This document shows positions 7,298 through 12,772 of a DNA stretch of 12,772 nucleotides, one piece after another. The stretch is from Gammaproteobacteria bacterium (lineage in GTDB: Bacteria > Pseudomonadota > Gammaproteobacteria > S012-40), in NCBI GenBank assembly GCA_029864945.1, contig JAOTSL010000058.1:1-12772 (forward strand), read 5' to 3'. Below the pieces are notes generated by a model, which saw only the letters and a list, made by a program, of their open reading frames with translations, did no database searches and was not told the DNA's origin. Position numbers and translations under genes: made by a program. Numbering within the stretch: position 1 is the first letter of the stretch; every line of letters begins with the position of its first letter.

Positions 7298-7346
7298 CAA
7301 ATGTCACAAATGTCACAAATGTCACAAATGTCACAAATGTCACAAC
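7298..7346. repeat. Tandem repeat of the 9-bp unit TGTCACAAA
   Basis: Four perfect copies (7302-7310, 7311-7319, 7320-7328, 7329-7337) are followed by a fifth with one change (TGTCACAAC, 7338-7346). A CAAA remnant precedes them at 7298-7301. The array ends about 61 bases before the TATAAT at 7408, a usual distance for activator sites. It could be a set of regulator sites or a slippage-prone array that changes promoter geometry. Confidence 0.95.
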
Positions 7347-7407
7347 TGTAAATACTTAGTATGCTTTCTTAAATAATAGCTGCGTTCTCCGATAAGGTTG
7401 GTGTACG

Positions 7408-7413
7408 TATAAT
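7408..7413 (+). promoter_or_regulatory. Candidate -10 box for the pilin operon
   Basis: A perfect TATAAT lies 66 bases before the major pseudopilin ATG. The -35 position (around 7385-7390, TTCTCC) is poor, which would fit a promoter that depends on an activator bound upstream, for instance at the tandem array. The call is tentative in such AT-rich DNA. Confidence 0.4.
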
Positions 7414-7479
7414 TTTCATTCTCAAGTGCTTGTAATGAAATTGAATCAAACATAAAAATTATTTTTCAGAGGAATAAAA

Positions 7480-7953
7480 ATGGACAAATTAGTCGTTAAG
7501 AACAAGGGATTTACCCTCGTTGAAATTATCATAGCGATGGCTGTAATCGCGATCTTAATATCTGCAATTCTACCTGCGTTTCAAGGTATGCAACAAGAAG
7601 GGGACTTGAGTAAGGCGAACTCTGAATTACTTACATTGAAAACTGCGGTAATCTCATATAAAAGACATAACGGTAGTTACCCGACAAATATCACAACTGA
7701 TTTATCTGGTGCCACACCAAAATTAATTAACGAAATTTTAAAAGATCCTTTTTTAACTGACGCATTAACAACGCCAAATACCTATGGATATATTACAGGT
7801 ACGGATGCAAGCTTTGGCGAATACTTTGTGATTTATACCAAAAGTGTAGACACAGTTGTAGATACTGCATGGAGTGCCACAAATGATCAGGTGGAGATAG
7901 CAGCTGGGAAAGATGATCTAGCAGTAAGTAATGCGCCAGTTGTGAAACTATAG
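7480..7953 (+). CDS. GspG-like major pseudopilin (type IV pilin-like)
   Basis: The 157-residue product has a class III signal: a ten-residue basic leader MDKLVVKNKG, cleavage before Phe, then FTLVEIIIAMAVIAILISAI. Glu is at +5 and Pro at +22 of the mature protein, as in major pilins and GspG. The helix continuation LLTLKTAVISYKRHNGSYPT closely matches the GspG pattern, as do the later KDPF and YFVIYTKSVD segments. It would be processed by a prepilin peptidase encoded elsewhere and would form the main fibre, driven by the ATPase and platform of the divergent operon. There are no cysteines for a pilin disulphide loop, which favours GspG-like over classical type IVa pilin. The ribosome site AGAGGA is six bases before the ATG. 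As first gene of the operon with the best ribosome site, it is probably the most highly made product. Confidence 0.88.
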   Translation: MDKLVVKNKGFTLVEIIIAMAVIAILISAILPAFQGMQQEGDLSKANSELLTLKTAVISYKRHNGSYPTNITTDLSGATPKLINEILKDPFLTDALTTPNTYGYITGTDASFGEYFVIYTKSVDTVVDTAWSATNDQVEIAAGKDDLAVSNAPVVKL

Positions 7954-7981
7954 TTTTATTAGTGGAATTTATTTAGTAATT

Positions 7982-8494
7982 ATGCGAAGGCGTGAGCAAG
8001 GAGCTACCATACTCGAGGTAATTTTAGCATTAGCTTTCCTTGCAATCACGCTTGTGCCTATTAGTAATATGTTGCTAAGTAGTTACGAAACTACGACAAC
8101 AAAAGGAAATTACGATGAGGCGTTTACCCTAGCCCAGGAGCTACTGGAAGAGATTGGATCAAAATTATTTGAAGAGCCCCCATTTGGGTCAGGTACGTTT
8201 GGGGCTGAAGAATTATTTCGAATTGATTTTGATGATATTGATGACTACAACAACTACGGACCGAATTCACCGCCCTTAGATATTAGTAGTGCTGCCTTAG
8301 TCGATTTTTCAGGGTATACGAGATCTGCAAGTGTTGTAAATTTAATTGATATCGGTCTTGGGTCTACGCCTAGAACTGACTTTATCAGTCAGATAAACGG
8401 TAGTACTGGATTTAAACTTGTAACGGTAACGGTGACATGGGATGGAGGAACTCAGAAAGAAACACTTGAGAGAATCTATGCCCGTACGGAGTAA
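7982..8494 (+). CDS. Minor pseudopilin, GspI/PilV-like
   Basis: The 170-residue product begins MRRREQG followed by ATILEVILALAFLAITLVPI, a type III signal with Glu at +5. The +1 residue would be Ala rather than the usual Phe or Met. The EVILALAFLAI helix and the following AQELLEEIGSKLF stretch resemble GspI and PilV proteins, whose helix is often followed by an A..lA...le pattern. The soluble part is rich in Asp and Gly and contains no Cys. It starts 28 bases after the major pseudopilin with only a weak, distant GGAA as ribosome site, which suggests lower expression. Minor pseudopilins of this type initiate fibre assembly in complex with GspJ- and GspK-like partners, encoded next. Confidence 0.78.
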   Translation: MRRREQGATILEVILALAFLAITLVPISNMLLSSYETTTTKGNYDEAFTLAQELLEEIGSKLFEEPPFGSGTFGAEELFRIDFDDIDDYNNYGPNSPPLDISSAALVDFSGYTRSASVVNLIDIGLGSTPRTDFISQINGSTGFKLVTVTVTWDGGTQKETLERIYARTE

Positions 8495-8994
8495 TGGACA
8501 TGTCGTTATTGATAGAAACTGAAACTAAGCCCAGCTCCAATTCTGGATTTATGTTAGCTGAGCAAATAATTGTTTTGGGGATTTCTAGCGTAATTATGGC
8601 GACCATATTTATGGCATACAATCTCACTTTAACGGTTTTTGACGAGCATTTGGATGATGCAATGATGCAAACCGAACTGCGAGATGCAATTAGTTATATG
8701 AAGTATGACCTAAGGGATGCAAATGCAGTGATTTATCCGCCAGCTGCGGGATTACTAATTACATTTGTTTCAATTAGCGATGGAATAACGTATTCGTATT
8801 ATATAAACGCGAATAAATCACTTGTTCGGGAGGCTGGGGTGACAGGCCTCAGTGGCACAACAATTAGTCATAACATGGACCCCTTAAAAACGTCAGTGAG
8901 TATGATTGGAAATTTAGTTTCCATCAAATTACAGGCCGATATTGATGGGCATATTAATCGGGTTACCGGCAGCGTTAAACCAAGGAACATATAG
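8494..8994 (+). CDS. Minor pseudopilin, GspJ/PilW-like
   Basis: The 166-residue protein has a long 18-residue leader ending in SNSG, then FMLAEQIIVLGISSVIMATI with Phe at +1 and Glu at +5. The following stretch (LDDAMMQTELRDAISYMKYD, then LRDAN) matches the GspJ/PilW pattern of a helix leading into a beta-rich head. The ATG overlaps the previous stop codon by one base (TAATG), so the two minor pseudopilins are made in a coupled way. A second in-frame ATG two codons later is possible. The head (about residues 75-166) has alternating strands and no Cys. The role is inferred from family and position: part of the fibre tip or initiation complex. Confidence 0.78.
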   Translation: MDMSLLIETETKPSSNSGFMLAEQIIVLGISSVIMATIFMAYNLTLTVFDEHLDDAMMQTELRDAISYMKYDLRDANAVIYPPAAGLLITFVSISDGITYSYYINANKSLVREAGVTGLSGTTISHNMDPLKTSVSMIGNLVSIKLQADIDGHINRVTGSVKPRNI

Positions 8995-9410
8995 TGAACA
9001 GAGCAAGTCTTCATTGCAACGAGATTAGTGAGGTCGTGAAGAGACGATCACATGGTGGTTTTGTATTAATTGCAACAATTATCATGACGATGACGTTAGG
9101 GCTAATCGGGGCTTCATTATTAGGAATGAAGAGTGACAGTATTGCTGACTCATCAATACAGCGCGAAGAGGTTCAAGCGTTATATCTTGCCGAGTCAGGA
9201 GCGTCAGAAGCGATATGGTATTTGCAGAATATTGATATTTTATGGGTTGGCGATAACCCGGTTGAGCACACATCTAACAAAGGTAGCTACACAATTACAA
9301 TTGACCATAGTGCTAGCCCAAAGATAACGATTATATCCACAGGTTATATACCAAATTTGGCGAATGCACGAGTTAAAAGAACCATTCAGGTTATAGGGGA
9401 CTTGATATGA
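8994..9410 (+). CDS. Minor pseudopilin, PilX/GspK-like, without Glu+5
   Basis: The 138-residue product has a 21-residue leader ending in RRSHGG, then FVLIATIIMTMTLGLIGASL. The +5 position is Ala, not Glu, as is usual for the tip-capping pseudopilins of the GspK/PilX group. The segment EEVQALYLAESGASEAIWYL strongly resembles the PilX N-terminal helix (ALYLAESG). It is much shorter than GspK, which has a large alpha domain, and is closer in size to PilX or MshP. The start is GTG, overlapping the previous stop by one base (TAGTG), with AAGGA seven bases upstream. It probably caps the fibre together with the two preceding minor pseudopilins. Confidence 0.8.
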   Translation: MNRASLHCNEISEVVKRRSHGGFVLIATIIMTMTLGLIGASLLGMKSDSIADSSIQREEVQALYLAESGASEAIWYLQNIDILWVGDNPVEHTSNKGSYTITIDHSASPKITIISTGYIPNLANARVKRTIQVIGDLI

Positions 9411-10243
9411 GAAACCGATTATTTGAACAACTATATTTTTATGCATTTATCAGTATGTGTACATTTATTTTTATTGTTTCGGACGAACTGTATTCGGCAG
9501 AGCAACCATACGTTGAAGGTGTCGCAGAAGTTTCGATCATGGATGATAAAGGCAAACATACGACTAATTTTTCTAGTGGAGATCAGGTCCTATTGTCCCT
9601 AAAGCATACAAAGGGCCCTGAAAAGGTTGAGATTACAATTATGAATTACCTCGGCAAGAAGGTGGTTGATAAAGAATTAATGTCTGCCCTAGTAAATGCC
9701 GATTCAACTTATAGTTATAACTACTACCTTGACTCTTTAGAATTACCAGATGATGACTGGTACTACATTCTCATCGACTCAAAAAAACTTAAATTAGTAA
9801 TTGGCGCAAATTTTTCAATTGGTAACCCTGCCGTAGCGCACTCTATTAGAACATTCAGTGATGATTTATACACCAATGAAACGAACCAATATGTTATCGG
9901 TGATATCGTCTATGTGGAAGTGGTGGGGGATTTTAATCCGAAAAACTTGGGTAAATTTAAAGTTCAGGGAAGGGAGTCGTTACTGAATTTTTGGGGAAAG
10001 AAGACACTAAATAAATTACCAATAAATAATTTGGTTAATAACAATGAAGTATATCGATTTCAAATTGACCTTGGTGGAAAAGGGGCAAGTAAATTTGTTG
10101 ATTCCTGGTGGTATTACATTGATGCAGAAATAAAACTAGATAATAAAGTAGTTTTTGTAGGAAGCAGTCAGATAAAAATCGATTTTACTTCGCCTAAAAA
10201 AGGCAAGAAATGGGTTCAAACTAATTGGCGCGAAATAAAATAA
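9407..10243 (+). CDS. Exported protein of unknown function with two related halves
   Basis: I do not recognise this 278-residue protein. It starts with a signal peptide or membrane anchor (hydrophobic residues about 8-24), with possible cleavage after Ala31. The rest is beta-rich and seems to be a tandem duplication. Half one (about 55-140) has GDQVLLSL, LGKKV, DDWYYILID and VIGANFSIG. Half two (about 163-260) has GDIVYVEV, WGKKT, DSWWYYIDA and VFVGSSQIKI in the same order. The pattern suggests two Ig-like sandwich domains. The C terminus is basic (SPKKGKKWVQTNWREIK). The ATG overlaps the stop of the tip pseudopilin (ATGA), so it is made together with the pilin set, and it precedes the PilO-like gene. 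It could be a periplasmic assembly factor, a substrate or a surface component. No catalytic motif is visible. Confidence 0.7.
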   Translation: MRNRLFEQLYFYAFISMCTFIFIVSDELYSAEQPYVEGVAEVSIMDDKGKHTTNFSSGDQVLLSLKHTKGPEKVEITIMNYLGKKVVDKELMSALVNADSTYSYNYYLDSLELPDDDWYYILIDSKKLKLVIGANFSIGNPAVAHSIRTFSDDLYTNETNQYVIGDIVYVEVVGDFNPKNLGKFKVQGRESLLNFWGKKTLNKLPINNLVNNNEVYRFQIDLGGKGASKFVDSWWYYIDAEIKLDNKVVFVGSSQIKIDFTSPKKGKKWVQTNWREIK

Positions 10244-10274
10244 TAAATAACAATAAATAAGGAATTTTTAGATA

Positions 10275-11207
10275 ATGGAATGGAGTGACATTACTAAGCA
10301 ACAAAAAATAATGATGTTCGGTACTTTGTCTCTGATTGTTATTGTTTTAGTCGTGAAGTTGATTTCTAGTGCATTAATGAGGATTAATGATTATGAAAAT
10401 CAAATAACAGAAATAGTGCGTAATGTCGATGGTATTAATAATAAGTCTGCCGAAATAAAAATAAGTGACCTAGAAAACAGACTTAATAATCGCAGAGATA
10501 ACGCAAATAAATCGCTACCAGACACTATCGGCGCTGCCGAATTGCTTAAAAATTTCATAACAGACTATTTAAAAATAGAAAAATATGAAGTCAGTTTTTA
10601 TTCTCTGGAGCCTGGAGAATATGTAGTTGGGGAGCTTACGGAGAAGGCTGATGGAACAGCAAAATTTTCACCTGGTACATTACCGATACATATGAAATTT
10701 ACATCCAGTTATTCGGGCATGGCGAAATACATAAAGTTTGTTGAAAATCAAGACTGGATCGTTTCTGTCAGTTCGCTTGTAATAAAGAACAATATAAATA
10801 ATCAAAAAAAAGGAAATAAATTAGTGTTTGATGCAACATTTGATGTGGTTACGCTAAACAAGGATAAGGGATTTAAAGAAATAAAAAAGAGAGTGGATAA
10901 CAATATTTTAATTTCAAGTTTGAATAGAAAAGGTCATAAAAAAATTACTGAGCTTGTTTTTTATGACCCCGCAGTTGATGGTGTGAAGGCTGCACGGCTA
11001 GTTTCAAGGTCCTCTAGTAAAAACGACAATACTTCTCAGTCAATCGCAGTAGATGGAATAATTGGCTCAGGAGTTGTAATTGATGGTGATATCTACTATC
11101 GCGGCGACGAGTTAAATAACTGGAAGATAAGTCGCATAGACTTGAAAAATTACGTGTTATTTTTACGTCAGGATAATTCAACTAAAGCGCTAAACATCAG
11201 ACTATGA
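10275..11207 (+). CDS. PilO/GspM-like protein with possible PilP/GspC-like C-terminal domain
   Basis: The 310-residue protein has a short cytoplasmic tail, one membrane segment (about 14-35), then a charged helical region (about 38-82), in the manner of PilO and GspM. The periplasmic part (about 85-195) has the PilO-like ELLKNFITDYLK helix and SYSGMAKYIKFVENQDWIVS. A further domain (about 220-308) includes IAVDGIIGSGVVIDGDIYY, then RGDELNNWKISRIDLKNYVLF. This resembles the small beta domain of PilP or the GspC homology region, which contacts the secretin. If so, two alignment-complex proteins are fused here. The ribosome site AAGGAA is ten bases before the ATG. The stop overlaps the secretin start by four bases. 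The PilO/GspM-like assignment is moderately sure; the PilP/GspC-like part is inferred from pattern and from its secretin neighbour. Confidence 0.68.
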   Translation: MEWSDITKQQKIMMFGTLSLIVIVLVVKLISSALMRINDYENQITEIVRNVDGINNKSAEIKISDLENRLNNRRDNANKSLPDTIGAAELLKNFITDYLKIEKYEVSFYSLEPGEYVVGELTEKADGTAKFSPGTLPIHMKFTSSYSGMAKYIKFVENQDWIVSVSSLVIKNNINNQKKGNKLVFDATFDVVTLNKDKGFKEIKKRVDNNILISSLNRKGHKKITELVFYDPAVDGVKAARLVSRSSSKNDNTSQSIAVDGIIGSGVVIDGDIYYRGDELNNWKISRIDLKNYVLFLRQDNSTKALNIRL

Positions 11208-12631
11208 AAATTATAAATACACAATACCAATACAATACTGTTTTCTATACCGTTAAGTTATTTTCATTACTGGTTCTCATTATCTGTCTTTTATCACCAT
11301 ATGCAGCGTTTAGTAAGGACAAAGGTGGAAGAAATGGCGTCTATTTTGATAAATCAAAAAATGAACTCAGCGCTAGATTTAAAAAAGTTGAAATCGGGGC
11401 TATCCTTGGCATGATTGCCAGAGAAGCAGGGTATTCTATAATTATTCATGATGATGTGAAAGGGAAAGTCGCTGTCGAATTTAGCGATGTATCAATAAAT
11501 GAGGCGTTTAAAAGCGTATTGAATATGGGGCAGCTCGATATGGTGAAAGACGGGAATATTGTATCAGTCTTTCCAAAAGAACATCGGGTGTCGTTCAGAA
11601 GCTTTGACGTTAATAATGTCAATGTAGAGAATATTCTGGATACGTTGAAAAATCTTTTTGATAACAAGGCAAATATACAGATTGAGCCCAACACAAATTT
11701 GGTTCTTGTTACTGCGCCGTTGGATATATTAAGAGAAGTTGAATCGATTATTTCGAAAATAGATGTGTCTAGAAAACAGGTAATGGTAGAAGCTGCCATT
11801 GTTGAAGTTACATTGAATGATGAAAATAAAACAGGTGTTAACCTAGGTGCTATTTTGAATAAGTCAAATTATTCATCGGCAATTCAAACATCTGGATTCG
11901 CAATTAACCCATTAACAAGCAGTAATCCAGTTGGTTTTTTCGCACAGGGTGATTTGTTTACTGGCGCAAGTGATAAAAGCGTTGATGCCTTACTGGAAGC
12001 GTTGCAAACGGTTTCAGATACAAAAGTTTTATCACACCCAAAGGTGATTGGTGTAAGTGGTAAACAAGCGGAAATCATTGTTGGGAGAAAGTTGGGGTTC
12101 AGGGTTACTACAACTACAAACACGGGTACTCTTGAATCAATTGACTTTCTTGAGGTCGGTACTCAGTTAAAATTTACACCTTATATCACCCAAAACGGGG
12201 ATGTAATCATGGATATATTTCCAAAAGTAAGTGATGGCGCAATTTCGGAAACCGGATTGCCGTCTGAAACAACGACCGAAATATCAACAAGAGTAAGAGT
12301 AGCATCTGGAAAAACAATTGTGTTAGGTGGACTTATTCGTGAACGAAAATCCATAGAGACAAAGAAAGTACCTCTACTTGGCGATATACCTATACTAGGT
12401 TGGTTATTTAGAAGGAATGTAGATATATCATCCCGGTCAGAAATTTTAATTTTGTTAACCCCAAAATTAGTTGACCAGTTTGATTCAATCCAAGATGGAA
12501 AAAAGAAAATTGACCGGTTAATTGGCATAAATAAGGATAATTATTTCGGAGAAAAAAGGTCCAGTGAAGATGCCAAACTCATTGACAGTAATGATGTAAT
12601 TGAAACAAGCTCAGATTTCAAAAAGTTATAG
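11204..12631 (+). CDS. Short secretin (GspD/PilQ/MshL-like outer-membrane pore)
   Basis: The 475-residue protein has a long N-region signal peptide with a hydrophobic core (about 19-33) and likely cleavage near 37. An N0/STN-like domain (about 54-125, ending DGNIVSVFP) and one N1-type domain (about 128-188, with NTNLVLVTAPLDILREVESI) are followed by the C-terminal secretin domain (about 190-422). The hallmark VPLLGDIPILGWLFRR lies at 389-404, preceded by GKTIVLGGLIRE. With only one N1-type repeat it is shorter than GspD (usually about 650) and closer to MshL-like secretins. It has no lipobox, and no pilotin gene is visible. The last 50 residues are polar. It would be a multimeric gate in the outer membrane for the pilus or substrate. 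The ATG overlaps the previous stop (ATGA), so it is coupled to the PilO-like gene, its likely periplasmic partner. Confidence 0.9.
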   Translation: MKIINTQYQYNTVFYTVKLFSLLVLIICLLSPYAAFSKDKGGRNGVYFDKSKNELSARFKKVEIGAILGMIAREAGYSIIIHDDVKGKVAVEFSDVSINEAFKSVLNMGQLDMVKDGNIVSVFPKEHRVSFRSFDVNNVNVENILDTLKNLFDNKANIQIEPNTNLVLVTAPLDILREVESIISKIDVSRKQVMVEAAIVEVTLNDENKTGVNLGAILNKSNYSSAIQTSGFAINPLTSSNPVGFFAQGDLFTGASDKSVDALLEALQTVSDTKVLSHPKVIGVSGKQAEIIVGRKLGFRVTTTTNTGTLESIDFLEVGTQLKFTPYITQNGDVIMDIFPKVSDGAISETGLPSETTTEISTRVRVASGKTIVLGGLIRERKSIETKKVPLLGDIPILGWLFRRNVDISSRSEILILLTPKLVDQFDSIQDGKKKIDRLIGINKDNYFGEKRSSEDAKLIDSNDVIETSSDFKKL

Positions 12632-12637
12632 CACCAG

Positions 12638-12772
12638 ATGAAGAATCCAGACGATAAAATATCAAAGGAACAATTAGAAGATAGCCGATCTTCTGATCGC
12701 GTAATGAGTCAGGATGAAATAGCATCTTTACTTTTCAAATTGAAAAACAAAGGTGCTTCATCGAATGATGAA
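12638..12772 (+). CDS. Unknown protein with FliM-like SQDEI motif, N-terminal part (cut by window edge)
   Basis: A frame opens at ATG 12638, six bases after the secretin stop, and stays open to the window end (45 residues seen). The product is polar and acidic at first (MKNPDDKISKEQLEDSRSSD), then RVMSQDEIASLLFKLKNK. The segment MSQDEIASLL (23-32) resembles the N-terminal peptide of flagellar FliM (SQDEIDALL type), which is known to bind phosphorylated CheY. A second ATG at 12704 would make the motif the very N terminus, but it has no better ribosome site. The gene is likely in the same operon as the secretin. With only 45 residues the protein family cannot be named. The motif is short, so the similarity could be chance. 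Confidence 0.6.
   Translation, partial: MKNPDDKISKEQLEDSRSSDRVMSQDEIASLLFKLKNKGASSNDE

Larger units (their letters stand above)
6984..7479. other. Divergent intergenic control region without a gene
   Basis: These roughly 500 bases separate the leftward motor operon from the rightward pilin operon. I see no credible coding frame. The stretch is very AT-rich with long T and A runs. It holds a short inverted repeat AACTA-ATTAA-TAGTT (7087-7101), the 9-bp tandem array (7298-7346) and candidate -10 boxes for both directions. Its length is generous for two promoters, so binding of several regulators or a small RNA is possible, although nothing specific for an RNA is visible. Confidence 0.6.

Noticed and set aside
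7302..7346. The array read on the minus strand contains GTGACA, like the first block of the ECF promoters at 835-960
   Set aside because: No CGTGTTT follows at the right distance in either direction, so these are not copies of that promoter.
7302..7346. CRP-type sites in the array (TGTGA on the minus strand)
   Set aside because: The half sites are all in the same direction with a 9-base period; the inverted TGTGA-N6-TCACA arrangement is absent.
7298..7346. CRISPR-like array
   Set aside because: Repeat units are 9 bases with no spacers.

Overview
The window looks like a chromosomal segment of an AT-rich, probably aquatic gammaproteobacterium. This placement is an inference from protein style: a type II secretion/type IV pilus-like machine, an ECF sigma factor next to an outer-membrane barrel, and a receiver-HDOD protein. 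No rRNA, tRNA, CRISPR array, transposase or phage gene is visible.

Left end (1-1670): an ECF sigma factor gene and a tightly coupled, membrane-anchored anti-sigma-like gene (cut by the window edge) run leftward. A small outer-membrane beta-barrel gene runs rightward. Both directions carry a near-identical promoter block (GTGACAG, 14 bases, CGTGTTT), which fits an autoregulated sigma factor with the barrel gene as a target. A 14-bp perfect hairpin follows the barrel gene.

Middle (1833-6983): a receiver-HDOD protein gene (+) converges on a leftward operon. In transcription order that operon is: a CheY-like receiver, a CheX-like phosphatase, a GspE/PilB-type assembly ATPase and a GspF/PilC-type inner-membrane platform protein. 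It therefore joins a chemotaxis-style phospho-switch and its phosphatase to the motor of a secretion or pilus machine.

Divergent control region (6984-7479): almost 500 AT-rich bases without a gene. They contain a tandem array of the 9-bp unit TGTCACAAA about 60 bases upstream of a TATAAT box for the right operon.

Right operon (7480-end, +): a GspG-like major pseudopilin, three minor pseudopilin-like proteins (GspI/PilV-, GspJ/PilW- and GspK/PilX-like), an exported protein of unknown function with two related halves, a single protein joining a PilO/GspM-like part to a possible PilP/GspC-like part, a short secretin, and the start of a gene whose product carries an SQDEIASLL motif like the FliM N terminus. 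Most junctions overlap by 1-4 bases, so this is one transcription unit.

Together the two divergent operons encode most of a compact type II secretion/type IV pilus-like machine that is not a canonical T2SS, T4aP or MSHA locus. No PilM/GspL, PilN or prepilin peptidase is visible here. The unusual parts are the CheY/CheX pair inside the motor operon and a possible FliM-like CheY docking peptide at the end of the structural operon. This suggests, without proving it, a secretion or pilus machine switched by a phosphorylated CheY.
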